From positions 22,423,701 to 22,487,700 of the forward strand of contig CM054184.1 of NCBI GenBank assembly GCA_028829895.1: 64,000 bases of DNA, read 5' to 3'. The position numbers and the translations under genes were made by a program. Under the pieces are notes generated by a model. The model was not told the origin of the DNA and made no database searches. It saw only the letters and a list, made by a program, of their open reading frames with translations. The stretch comes from Sinotaia quadrata. Lineage: Eukaryota; Mollusca; Gastropoda; Architaenioglossa; Viviparidae. This document shows, in pieces, positions 14,601 through 29,600 of the stretch. Positions within the stretch are counted from its first letter, which is position 1, and every line of letters starts with the position of its first letter.

Positions 14601-17600
14601 CTTAAAGAAAAGCAAAATATATGTTAAAGAAAAGCCAAAAAAGAAAATTGCAAAATGCAAATAATTTAAAATCTCTGCTATCAATGTGTTATATATCAAT
14701 GTAAACACACAAACTTAGCCCTGCAGTGTCTGACAAACCTTGTAATGAGATGAGACATAAAGAGCCATGATCCGATGCAAAAAGTTTTCTGCTGCCTTGT
14801 GATAGGAGAATAATGTGTCTCGGTTGACATAGTACAGGTCACATGTCTGTGGCACAGGACAACCAGAGGAGACCCTTGGTACCACACTGGCATCCAGACA
14901 CAAAACTCCATTCAGCCATTTCTCTACTGGATCTTTGTCAGCATACCGAATGGATTCATTTAATACAATTTCATGCAAAATGCGGCCTGAAAACATTGGA
15001 AACAGAACTCTTGAAAATGTTTTAGATATGCCCAGTTTGCTGCAACTAAGATATGATTTTAAAAATGCAACAAGTCATAAAATTACTAGAAAATTTAGTT
15101 GGTTTTATTATGGCCATTGCAAATATGATAAGATTCAATGCCAATGATATAAATGTCAAAACATATATGGAAACAGTCAAAAATGCATTGTACCAGAGGC
15201 AGACACTGTGCCCTCAGTCTTAGCTGACATGTTGGCTGCCTTCTTGACTTCTGCAGTAATGGTGCCAAAAGTTGCTGACTGCTGGCGTAGTTGCTGAATC
15301 AGTTTCAGGGACAGAGATCGTCCAGTTCCTTCATAACTACATTTCATAAACATAGAAGGGTTTCTACTAGAATAAATTCAAATGTTAAAAAAAAAAGTAG
15401 CTGTATATTCCTCATAAAAACAAAGTTTGTCTTTACATATAATAATTTTATGTTATTTATTTAACATCATTTCATAATTAAATTCTTAAAATTGCAACCT
15501 TCTAACCTCTATTATTGTTCAATTATATGTTTACTCTTGTGTGATAGTGTTAACTTATGAATTGTGTGTGTGATAATTTATAACTGTGTTTGTTTTATAT
15601 TATTTACATTATATTTATTGATCAGAAGATAAAGAAAACTTCATGTAGCATGCCATGATTTCTTAGGTGAGACTAATCTCCCTGAGTGCTAGAATTACAT
15701 CAACATCTCTTTGAGACCAGACTTCCCAAGATACAAGACTCCATCAACATCTCTATGAGACCAGACCTCTCAAAATACAGGACTCCATCAACATCTCTAT
15801 AAGACCATACTTCCAAAGATACAGGACTCCATCAAAATCTCTATGAGACCAGGCCTCTCAAAATACAGGACTCCCATCAACATCTCTCTGATTGAGATAC
15901 AGAACTCCATCATCATCTTTCTGCTTGAAAACAGGATTCCAAATGCTAAGATTCTATCAACATCTGTCTGATTGAGACCAGGTTCCTGAGTGCTAAGTGC
16001 TAGACTCCATCTACATCTCTCTGAATGAGACCAGATTTCCAAGAGCTAGGACTCCACCAATATCTCTTGCAGACCAGGCTTACCACGAGCTAAGACTCCA
16101 CCAACATCTTTGAATGAAACCTGGTTCTCAAGTGCTAGGACTCCACCAACATCTTTGAATGAGACCTGGTTCTCAAGTGCTAAGACTCCACCAACATCTT
16201 TGAATGAGACCTTGTTCTCAAGTGCTAAGACTCCACCAACATCTTTGAATGAGACCTGGTTCTCAAGTGCTAGGACTCCACCAATATCTCTCTAAATAAT
16301 AAGACAGATTCTCAAGAGCTAGGACTCCACCAATTTGTCATGCAGACCAGGCTTCCCGAGAGCTACCAGACTTCCTAAAAGCAAGGGTTCCATCAAGAGA
16401 CCAGCACTCTACCAATATCTGGTAATTTTTGTAAACATCTATTAACTGTCACCTTGTTCTCTATTGTAAGCACCCATGTCACTGAACAAGGTGACAGTTA
16501 ATGGATGTTTATGATTTAGAACAAGACGACAGTTAATGGATGCTTACAACAGAGAACAAGGTGACAGTTAATGGATGTTTACAACAGAGAACAAGGTGAC
16601 AGTTAATGGATGCTTACAACAGAGAACAAGGTGACAGTTAATGGATGTTTACAATAGAGAACAAGGTGACATTATGGATACTTCCAATAGAGAAAACAGT
16701 GACATGGGTGCTTACAGAGAACAATGTGACAGTTAATGGATATTTACAATAGAGAACAAGGTGATAGTTAATGGACATTTACAATAGAGAACAAGGTTAC
16801 AGTTAATGGATGTTTACAATAGAGAACAAGGTGAAAGTTAATGGATGCTTACAAGAGAGAAGGTGACATTATGGATACTTCCAATAGAGAACACAGCGAC
16901 ATGGGTGCTTATAAGAGAGAGAACAGTTAATGGATATTTACAATACAGAACAAGGTGAAAGTTAATGGATGTTTACAATAGAGAACAAGGTAACAGTTAA
17001 TGGACGTTTACAATAGAGAACAAGGTGATAGTTAATGGAAATTTTACAATGTTTACAATAGAGAATAAGGTGACAGTTAATGGGTGCTTACAACAGAGAA
17101 CAAGGTGACAGTTAATGGATGCTTACAACAGAGAACAAGGTGGCAGTTAATGGATGTTTACAATAGAGAAATACATGATGAGACGTGTAAACAAATATAG
17201 AAAAGAGTAGTCGTGTTCTGGTTAATTGTATAATAATAACTGTTAAAAATTTATTACTAATGTCATAAAAACTTGTACATGATTACATATAGTAGTCCTC
17301 ATGCAATGGTTAATTATATAATAATAACTGGGTTAACAATTTCCTGGATATCACAGAACTTGCATGGGAATCCTGGTTACATTTTATTTTATTTTCAAAA
17401 GATTTGCTTTAAGTTAAATATATTTTACTTGTTTTTCATGTAAAATAAGTAGAAAATTTCCTTTAATGGTAAAGAAGAAGACAAGGTATGCTGTAGGGAC
17501 ATATCAGGTTTTTCAAGAGGCAGATACCTGACAATATCACATAATCACAAAATTACCCATGAATGTGAAGTATCATCCATCACCAGGATTTCCAAGGGGC

Positions 17601-20600
17601 ATATACATGACTATGATCTAAAACAATCATACAATACCCGTTAATGGTAGAAGACATGAAGACAAGGTAGGGGCCCATCAAGTTTTTCACAAGAGGCAGA
17701 GGGATTGCTGCTGCTTCATCAATGCAAACCAATTCTGCTTGCCCAAGTTTGTGGCTGTCACTTGGATGGATGTACTGCAGCGAAATGAAGACATATGACT
17801 TGACTACAAATATTATTTTTTTCAAATCTGATTCTGAGTAAAATAAATGTGTTTACATAATACTATTAGATGATAAAAGGTTGCTTGCAAAATTCTAAGG
17901 AAAAAACCCTCAAGTAGTTAATGAAATATCATTATTTTAATATACAAGTTAGTCATCATCAATTTACAATATGAATAAATGCTAATTTTTTATACACTGT
18001 AAAAAGAAAATTCTTCAGTTATGAAATGCAGATGTTCTCTTCAGAGAATGTATTATAATTTTAAAACTGTGTGCAAACAATAGCTCGTTGTTACTACATA
18101 AATATGTAACTACTACGTAAATGCACTTGTAATATATTATAAAGTGTCTTTTCAAGACATAATATTTAAATAAGTGGCTTAAAATGTATTTTTATAAAAC
18201 TTAAAACAATAAAGTACCAAGGAGTTTTAGACCCAACTTTTCCCAAAGATAATGATCTAAAAGCCAGTGAGCAAATTTAACACATTCAAACTAAAGATGG
18301 AAAAAACGTTAAGACAAAAATGGTAAAATGTCATCTCTGGAACTATATATACTACAGACATGGTTCAAGTATTAACAGAAAGAGGAATTAGTATACAATA
18401 TATCTGAAACAATTATTTTATGCTATATACTTTAATTTTTGGATACATTAATTATATAACAATGTTTATAGAATTAAATAAATATATGAAAGTGGTAAAA
18501 CTTGTAGCAAATTATTTTTGCTTTATTTTTTTGTACTGTATGCATATTTTATAGATAATTATACATACAATTTAGAAAACAGTTAAAGTTGTTTAAATAG
18601 TTTGCTGTGAATAAAATATATAATTATAACTCAATGCATATAGCTATTTCACCTATATTGCATGTTTATGAATATAAATATAATATTATGATTAAGGTGA
18701 TATGCTAAAGAAAATTAACATATGTATGTATAGAAAGATATGAAAGTTTGTATCAACATTCCTAATTGTATTTCCATTAACAATACAAAGATTTTTGCCA
18801 CATTTATCAAATCCAGATAATAGTCTACATTCTGCCACTGACAGTAAGCAACTCAATATTCCATGCAAAATAGTCAGTATCAACATAATCAATACTCTTT
18901 CCCTCTCCCTCAAAATGTTTTAGTGACTATATTATTTACAGAAGATTATATATGCCAAGTTAGTACAACAAATCCTGAATACCTTTCCCCCCTAAAAAAA
19001 AAACTTGTTGCAATATACTACAACATGAAGCTCCTGCCTGGTAAAGCCTTCAAATATAACTTTTAAATAATCTAAATATGGGAGGTCTTCATAAAAAGAA
19101 ATGCTAAGTACTAAGATAAAAACAATTTCAAATTGTTAATCAATCACTCATGTTACTGAATCATTGTCAAATAAATTTTGACACAACACTTTTAGTGTAA
19201 AACTTATATGCAGCTTTAAGTTCTTAAAGAAAATAATAATTTTATTTCAGTAAAATGTACACATTATGCAAGTAAATAATAAAAAAGAAAAATAATAAGG
19301 GTGGGTGCAGAATCTAACCTCTTAGGAACTGCAATAAAAGAAAATAAGCATAATGATTAAAAAGTTAAAGTCATCTAAAAATCAAAAGATAATTTAAAAA
19401 GCAGAATAATATATGTATTTAGATATAAATGTGCTATTAGCAATTAAATTTTTAATGTTTAAGGAAGCAATTATAAATTCCATGACCTAGACTAATTATC
19501 ATGTACAAGTAAATTATTAAACAGATATTAATTAATACTATGTTTATAATATATATATTAAGTGTAATATTTGTAAAGCCAATTATACTTTAAAATATTG
19601 CTCGATTAAGTTTTTATCACCAAATGAAAGTGTGTGCAAAATACATTTTAAAAAAAATAAGCTGCTGGAGACTTCAGCTCGATTGTCACAGTTTGTTGAA
19701 AGCATAGCGCTATTCTTTACCAGTTCAACTCTTCAACCAACAAAAAAACAAAAATAATCACTTTAAAAGAAAAAAATCAAGATATCAGTAAAGTTTAACT
19801 TTAGAGTAAGATATATTATTATAATAAATCTGACTGGAGTAAAACAAATGTCTTTACATATTAGCATTAGATGATATAAGGTTGCTTGCAAAATTCTAAG
19901 AACAGTTTATGAAATATCATCATTTGAATATACAAATTAGTCATCATCACTTAATGAGATAATTAAATGATTATTTTTAAATACATTGTAAAAATTAAAA
20001 ATCTTCATTTATGAAATGGCAATATTATAACACAAGGGTACATTATAAATGATAAAAATACAGAAGTTCTTTTCAGAGAATGTATTATATTTTACAAACT
20101 GTGTGCAAACAGATAGCTCTTCATTAGTTAAATCTGCTCATAATATATTATAAAGTGCCTTTACAGATATCACATTATTCAAAGAAGTGGCTTAAAATGT
20201 ATTCTTTCTGGATTTAAACAATAAAGTATCAAGATATTTTAACCCAGTTTTTCTAGAGACCACTGATCTACAAGCCAATGACAAACATCAAAAAAACAAA
20301 CAAGCAAATTTACTACATTTGAACTAAAGATAGAAAACAAAACACATATTAAGACATATATACTAAAATGTCATATCTCTGGAACTATATAAGTTACAAA
20401 TATGGTTGAAATATTAAAATATACAATCGATCTGAAACAATCATTTTGTGCATGAATTATTAACTACCACAATACCCTGCCAATTCAGCAGACATGAGTT
20501 TATTAACTACTACAATACCCTCTCAATTCAGCACTCAGCAGCAGGCACATGAACTACTGATACATTAATTCAGCACTTAGCAACATTATGTTAATTACTT

Positions 20601-23600
20601 TTCTTAATAATTAACAAATTAAAATATTAAAATTTTCATTTTATTCTTGCTTAATATTTTACTAATATATGGATTGAAATGACAGATCCCAAAACAGACA
20701 GACATAATATTATTTTATTTAACTGGGTTTTATCATTACTTGGGCCTAATTCATTATGGTTTCAGTCTCGAAACAGTGCTTGAACCGATACAGTTATGAT
20801 CTATAATATAACTTTAATATATGAATTATGGAAATGATTGTTTTTATGACAAAGATATCTTATTAAAGAAAATGTGATGAAATGATGAATGTGCACAGGA
20901 GAGTGAAGGAAATAAGTACATGGGTAAGATGAGGAAGGAAGCTGAAAACTTCTGGGGTTTTTTGTATATGTACTATAAGTGTACTGTCAGGCCAATGACT
21001 GCTGACAATTAAGATATATATGCCAAAAGAGAATTTGTTCAAGAAACTGACTTGAGCTTATTTATAAAGAAATAGTTATATCATCAAAGTGTCATAAAGC
21101 AGAAAGATATTTATAGTCTAAATGGAAACTGACAATAAAGAAGCTGCTATAAGCTTTAGTCCAAATTTCGGAAAGATTTTATGGGCTACTATTCATATTT
21201 GTCTTCCTACCTGAATGGTTTGACGATGTTCTCTAAAAATGTTGACACGAACAACAGCTTTGTTGAACTCTGGATTTGTTGACTGAATAATTTCATAATC
21301 GAGATGCTCCTGTAAAAAACCAAGAGCACTATAGATTATTTTAAAATGTCAATTATTATAAATAGAATGGACTAGTTCCTCAAGTTCATCATTTTAAAAG
21401 ACATTTTGCCAATTAACAGTATGTGTCAGGACTTTTAAAACATTTCTAACTCCATTACCAGAGAACATATAGGGATTTCTTCAGCCAATCTATAATCTGC
21501 TCAAGATCAGAGTGAAAAGAATAGGAATTAATGAACATTTATATTAGTCCTGTTGGCAAAGTCATATATCATACTACCTTTTCTTGTTTATGAACATATA
21601 TGCTACATTCATAGTGGAGATAAGTATTAGCAGATAACATGGCTCCTTAAACAATTACAGTAAATAATTCCTTGCAACATTTCAAAGATATTTTGGAATA
21701 CAAACACAAAGCTAACAATTCTTAAGACTTTGGAATGCATCAATCACACTGCCATCAATCAACACTCTGAACTATTATAGTGGCATACTGCCATCAATCA
21801 TTACTCTGGGCTATTATAGTGGCATACTGCCATCAATCAATACCTTGAAATACTACAGTGGCATATTGCCATCAATCAACACTCTGAAATACCACAATGG
21901 CGTACTGCCATCATATAAACATCCTAAAATACATCAAACACACTATCATCAATCATTAGCATCCATTAATTTTCAATGACAAAGTCTTTGATGACATCCT
22001 AAAAGGTATTACTGACATAACATTGTCTGTGGCCTGTTGCTTGAGTGAGTACAATGGTGGCTTAGTGTGACAGTCATGCTTCTCACGCAATGTAGCCCAG
22101 CAATGAATTACATTACAAGTGCTATGACTGACAGACAATAAACAAGTGATTATGGCTCAGTCCTCATTCACATTTAATACATTTCCAATATGTAGACAGA
22201 ACGTGTTTACAACAGTAGACAGAACAACTAAAAAAGTTAGTAGACAGAATATTTAGAATAGTAGACCAAACATGATTAAATGAATAGATAAAACATGTCT
22301 AAAACATATGCTTAAAACAGTTAGTAGGCAAAATGTTTAAAACAGTTAGGTAATATGTTTAATACAGTTAATAGATAAAACATGTTTAAAACAGTAAAAA
22401 GTATGAGCACACACATCAGCTGAATGCACAGGAGAATAAAATAATGGGAAAAGATTAGTACTGACATATAAAACAAAAAACTAAATAATCAAAGCATTGT
22501 ATTATAGTACTGTCATTATCATTATAGACTTCTGCTGTGATGTAACACTTAATTATAGGTCTTAAAGATAAATCTGTACTCTCAAATATCCTTCAAGTAT
22601 ATGGAAGTTTCTAACCCTTGCCATTGTCAACAGAGAAAGACTGTTCAGATTGTGAAATTATTCCAAGGATAGTTGACTATGGCACTAAATCTGTGGCAGG
22701 CAATCTTCTGCCTACAACACAAAAAACCTGGACAAACCCACTAGGCACAATCCATCCAACTTGTCATCAACACAAAAAATACAAAATGGCATGAAGTGGT
22801 CAACTGGAAGTACCCTGAAATATATCAATGACATAACAAAAACAAAGATATTTAAAAGTATTGCAGCCTTTAGCTTGGATGACTGTAAAATCAAGCCTGC
22901 TTATTCAAACCTTTACAGTAACAGGCTATATACCAGACCATACACATACTCAATCGGGGGTTTAAACATACACACCTTTCAACAAAATTTTTAACAAGCT
23001 ACATACCATACCATACATACATACACTCATTAGGGGTTTAAACAAATACCCACCCTTCAACAAAAATGCTTAACAAGCTTTATACCAGACAATACACACT
23101 CTATTCGGGGTTTAAACATAAACACACACTTCCAAAAAATGTTTAACAAGCTATATACCAGACCTTATGCACACTCCATAGGGATTTTAAACATATACCC
23201 ACCCACACCCTTCAGCAAAATGTTTAACAAATTATACACCAGATGATATGATTATACGCTCAGAATTGTAAACGTACGCCCACCCTTCAGCACACTGTTT
23301 GCAAGCTATACTCAGACCATAACCACCTCTCTTTCAATAGCTCCAAATTTTAGGATAGGCAGGTGAAAATACAACACCCTCAGTAAGAAAAAGTAACCTT
23401 TACAAAGTTAAAGAAAAAGAACATGACCAACAGTCAGCTGATTCAAAATCAACATAATATTAATTACAAAAATCTGCATCACTCCCCTTATTCATTTACA
23501 AGTGGGGACCTATCAAAGTTATCTTTTCTTTATAAATGTCCACAGCTCACTGCTCTCTATCATCTATAAAATATTTTTAAAATTGATTTTCATGAAAATG

Positions 23601-26600
23601 TAATAAAACTGGAACATAGCAAATTCCATGCCCAGAGCTGGAATTCAATGCATAAAATTAACTGCATAAAGTTAAATCCATAAAAATCAAAACACTAAAA
23701 ATTAAATTCATAAAAGTGAAAACACTAAAAATTACATCTATAAAAATGAAAACACTAATGATATTTCATTAATGAGTACTAAGAACTAATTATTGTGGTT
23801 CAGGTTATCATAATGACCAATAATTAAAAAAGGTTAGATTTAGGAATAATCAATCTAGCTCTTTATATGTCATGTACTAAGACAATTTCATCACATATAA
23901 ATAGCTCCTGTTTTTATTACTCGTTTTCAAGAGAAATGTGTTAAGTCATGAGTCAGTGACAATACAAAAATTTAGAATAAATTAGTGAAGCAGCAGCATG
24001 TGAAATGTATGCTACAATTACAAAAAATGACAAGAGTGACATGCCTGGTATTGCAATAAATCAATGCTTTCAAAAACAGTAAAATCAGGTTTGATATAGA
24101 GTGGTATGGCAATAAATCAAAACCTTCAAAGAGAAAGTAAAATGTTAAAAAAAATATGGCATTTCAAACAAAGCACACATTAAAATATTACAGAAATACA
24201 GACACTGTAGAACAACTAAAATTCCAATGAATCAAAATCCAAAGAATAACACTACAAAGGCACAGTTTAATATGACATTCTGGGTGTTTTAATACATCAA
24301 AGCCATAGAAAAATGTGTAAACTACATAGTGACATACCTGGTATTCTAATGAATCAAAACCCTTAAAGACAAAATCAAACAGTGTCTTGAGATTCTCTGG
24401 AGAAGGAGATGTGACAAAAATATTAGAGTACCTGAAAAGAAATCAGTTTCATACAAAATTTAATGCATACTAACAAGAATATAAAAATATATAAAACAAA
24501 TAAAAAAAGTAACTTCTTAATGAATATTACATTAATTTTTAAAAGTTATCTTCATAAATACCAGTAAGAAGCCAATTCTTCTCTCAAAGACACATGTATG
24601 ACAAAGAAATTTCATCCATATTTACTTATGAAATTAATGAAATTGAATACATGTCACACAGGCTATACAAAAGCCACTTGTGGCAATAATTATTACCAAT
24701 GCACATTCTAAGGCATTAGTAAATTACCTAGTAACTGTCCGAGTCAGATGACTCTTCTCAGGTAGAGTTGTGCATGACCATTTCTAACAGTTTAGTGTGT
24801 CATATATAACAAGTTGATACCTAAGCTGTTTATTATTCATCTGACCTCGACAGTATGTGCTATCAATGTAAACGACCCAAAAAATCTTCACTGCTCTTGT
24901 AACATATTTGAATTGCAAGATTGAAAAGTTGTACAGGGTCTGCGCATGCTGATCAAATGCTGAGAAAAATGCCACCCCCCACCTCCATACTTCAGTGTCT
25001 AATGACTATAAGCACTTTTTTAAAACAGCTCAACTATGATAGTGAGGCTTGGACATCTACCATAACACAAGTGTGAATGGAATTTAAAAGCATAAACAAG
25101 CAAATGCATTGAGTCCAGTCAGAAATTATTTAATTCCTTGCAATCTCAAGGAACAAATGCAAGAGAGACATTTTTATGGCAGAAATGATCTAATTCCTTG
25201 CAATCTCAAGGAACAAATGCAAGAGAGACATTTCTATGGCAGAAATGATCTAATTCATTGCAACCTCAAGGAACAAATGCAAGAGAGACATTTCTATGGC
25301 AGAAATGATCTAATTCATTGCAATCTCAAGGAACAAATGCAAGAGAGACATTTCTATGGCAGAAATGATCTAATTCATTGCAATCTCAAGGAACAAATGC
25401 AAGAGAAACATTTCTATGGCAGAAATGATCTAATTCATTGCAACCTCAAGGAACAAATGCAAGAGAGACATTTCTATGGCAGAAATGATCTAATTCATTG
25501 CAATCTCAAGGAACAAATGCAAGAGAGACATTTCTATGGCAGAAATGATCTAATTCATTGCAATCTCAAGGAACAAATGCAAGAGAAACATTTCTATGGC
25601 AGAAATGATCTAATTCCTTGCAATCTCAAGGAACAAATGCAAGAGAGACATTTCTATGGCAGAAATGATCTAATTCATTGCAATCTCAAGGAACAAATGC
25701 AAGAGAGACATCTCATTCCTTCCACTATATTGTTCAAGTGTTAACAAGTTCAAGAAATTATTAGTTTTGTCTCACATTTTATTTTTAAATTCAAGAACAC
25801 TTTTAACAGATTTCAGTTAGTGTTAATGGCAAACCACCAATACATACACCCTATAAGTGAAATTAAATTATTTAATTAATTTTTGCTAACAAAAATTCAA
25901 TTTTCTGCATAAAAATGCAGGTATACACTGAGGTTAACTTTCTGTTCTGGTAAATCAAGTTTAAACAGACAATGTATAACTTTATAAAGTCATTATACAT
26001 TGCTAAGAATAAAAGATAAGATCTCTAACTCCACAAGATTCTATGCATTAAATATATTAAAATTTTACCCAAATGCCACTGCTGTTGCCATTGCAAAGCC
26101 AAGTGCAGCAGATTTGCCACGACCTCTGGCAGCTGTCATTACTACTGTGCTTCTCAGTGTCTTTTCTGAGATTGCTTCCACAAATTTCAAGACTGCTTTT
26201 GCCTGCAAAAATCACACACACACACTTTTACAGTAGATCTTACACATAACAACCAGCTCACAAAGTGTTATTTTGCACAACAGACTTGTTTTCATAATGA
26301 ACAACATGTATTGGTCCTTACTTGTTTACATAATGAACAAAACCTCATGAAGCCACTGATCTATCTATACCTATTGCTAATTCTGCATAGCAACCAAATC
26401 TACAGAACAAGCAATGTTCTGGAACAGATCATGATAGTTTTGCACAAGGTCCACTATATTTATGCATTTATTTATTCCAATACTTTTTCCCCTGGTAAAC
26501 AATAGAGAGAATCCAAAACTTCATACATTTAACAAAGAAAAAGAAAAAAGAACTGCTAACAATTAAGAATAAATATATATAAATTTTAAAAAAACATGAT

Positions 26601-29600
26601 TCCCTGATATATGTAAAAAAACAAAAAAATCCCCAAACTATTACATAATATATATTAACCCATTCAGCAGTATTGGATCAGAAAGCAATTGGGTCTTTCA
26701 CCATTCATTCATTTCATTTAACATATAGACATATGTATTTATAAACAAGTCAAAGAATTGTTTCATTTTTCATGAATGTTCCCAATTGTTCCCTTAAACA
26801 TGTTTCAATGACATTCCAGAGGGTGATTTTGTAAGATTCAACACTATTGGACATTGTGTACCACAGAGGTAGGTCACTTCTACACAAAATAAATATGCTT
26901 ATTAACACAATATTCATGTGTGTTTGAAGTATGACATCTAAGCAATAAATTAATTTTTTTTTTTTTAAATATGCAAAATGACAATACATTGCATAGGTAA
27001 CAAAAAAAAAAACCAAAAAACCCAGCTAGTAGAATGGGCATTTTATAGGTAAGCCCACTCACTATATGGAGAGTGGAGACAATGTCACATTGTGACTGAT
27101 TTAACTCTTTTTCAAAACTGTCTATCTTGGTAATTAGAAGAAAGAAATGGGTGAAAATTGTTTTAATAAATAAATGAATCTTCCAACGTTAAATATAAGT
27201 TTTGTTTGTACATGAAGTCATAATTATGCTGGAGGAAGGCAGTGACCTCCAGAGTGCAGAAATTTACCATAGAACCACCACCAGTTGATGAAATGATTGA
27301 TGAAGATAGTGGTGAGGAGGAGGATGGGAGCACTGTGGAAAAGTTGAGCGGTCGACAGCTCAGAGCCACTGTTACAGCAGCAATTCTCAGGCATCGTGTA
27401 CATTCAACAATCACTTGTGACCAGCAATATGTCATATCAGATGAATCTATTGTATTTTTAGAGTAATTTTTTTTTACTATTCTTCAAACAATGTGCTATA
27501 TAATTAAAAATATATATAAACATTGATTATTTTGGGGGATGATTTTTGCTTTCTGCTTTACAGATTGCTGATCTGGAAGATGTGTCATCCGATTCTTCCA
27601 GCACTGAAGATGCACAAAGTGTTGAGCCTGAGCCTTTAACAAGCAATTGATACAGCAAGGAAGAGGAAACAGTCTGCAAGCAAGCCAGCATGCATCATCG
27701 CATCAAAAAGGCCCAAGCCTGTAGCTGTACCTAAATCAACACCTGTAAGTTATTGGACCATATGAGGGACAGACGGCAACTACTGGACTTGGAATAGGAG
27801 GGTCTGTTGTCATCAATCTGATTGCTGAACTTAGCAGGACCAGTCATTCCATCTAACATTTGAAAACATGTTTACAAGTCTCAAACTAGTTGACTACCTT
27901 ACAACCAAAAGGATATCATGCACAGGAACCATTTCATTCCAATTGCTTTGAAGATAACCCTCTGAAGTCCATCAAAGAAATGGAGAAGACAAATTGAGGT
28001 ACATATGAATAAGCCACTCATACCATAACTGGTTTAATTGTTGCTTGTTGGAATGATAACAGCATTGTGAATGTGGTGTACAACAAAGTTGGACTTCATC
28101 CTGTTGGCACAGCCAGAAGATGGTCAAGATCAAAGAAGAAAATAGATGCATCACGGCCATTCTTTGTCAGACACTACAACAAAACAATGCATGGCAATGA
28201 CAGAATAGACCAAAATGTGGACAAATATCGGACATCTGTTCACAGTAAAAAATGAAGGTGGCATTCTTCATTTACTGTTTAGACCTCTCAGTACAGCAAG
28301 CATGGCATTTGTACAGGCCAACAGAGATGGCCAAAGAAAAGAGTATGGACCTGGCTTTTCAACATGCAATTACTAAAGTGCATCTTTTCTCATGCTGTAG
28401 CCATCCTGGGATCTTCATAAGTAGGACACCTTGCTGGCTACATGCAATCTCTGGACAAGCATGTTCCAGAAGCTGTGCACTTTGACAGATTGGATCACCA
28501 TGTCACTCCTTGGCCAACACAACCGCACTGTTCCTTGTGTGGTGTGAAAACCAAACACAAGTATATCAAGTGCCAGGTCAGTTTTATGATAGGTGCCTCC
28601 AAGCCTTTCACACACCTTGACTGACAGTCACCTAAATGCTGGATTGTAGTTTTAAATTATAGTGCAGATATTCTGAGCTTTATGTTTATTTTATTTTGAT
28701 AAGTGTTAACTTGGTCATAGTCAATTCAATTTGATGCTACCATTCATTTATATTTTCTTATCTTTTGTTTCGCCTGCACAGGCTTATTGCTTCGATATCA
28801 ATTTGTTCTGGCTTGAGTGTACATTAAAGGAACACTTTGTTTAAATTTTTCTTGAATTGTTGTATCTTATTTCGTTTAATACAATCAAGAGTTTGTTCTA
28901 TAATATATGTGTTGTTATATGAGTATGCTGTAAAAAACCCTACCTATTCAATCCATGCCTCCCATATACGGGACACACCTTTTCATATTACAAATACCAA
29001 ACATTCATCCCACTGACTCAAAATAACTAGTATATGGTCTATCAGAGTTATAACCAACAGGAATGGACCATTTCTAATCCTAAACAAATTTTATCATTCA
29101 AATATCAGACATGTCTTGTAATGTCAATCAGATATATAATTGATGAGTGGAACAGGCTAAAACAGTTGGAACTGATTATTTTAAAATAGGAGTTTACTTG
29201 ATTTTTTAAAAAAAACAAATTTTTATTTAAAGCAGTGATAGACCAGGCTATCCCCTCAGATTTTCAAGGTTTGTACAAAATGAATGTGTTAAAACCTTCA
29301 AAAGATCTACTGTTTCAGATCCACACTTTCAAATGTTTAATCAATTCCCCCTCCTTTGGCTCTATGAAAAAGTTTTCAATTCCCCCTCAGCCAAGATGTC
29401 ATATGTAAAGAACATCTGGTAAAAACTAAAAGCTGTGCGTGTATGTGTACATGTACATATGTGTGTAAGTCTATATGCATAGGGTGTGTGATAGTATGAC
29501 GACACTTAGCTGAAGTGTCAAGATATAATGATATCAGGTAACATTAGATACATTTTACGTTAGGTGACACTATTTCCTCCTCTACATAGGACTCTGATCT

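Noticed and set aside
15690..17180. Repeat arrays considered as a CRISPR-like array
   Set aside because: Units are contiguous and degenerate without unique spacers, and the context is a eukaryotic intron.
25109..25744. 211-codon open frame of 20-residue repeats as a protein-coding gene
   Set aside because: It is produced by a 60-base minisatellite with a stop-free unit inside an intron of a well-supported gene on the other strand; no known domain, and it ends soon after the array.
26655..26690. TTAACCCATTCAGCAG as the left terminus of the intron 7 piggyBac copy
   Set aside because: No matching right end near 28.7-29.6 kb; noted only as a lead.
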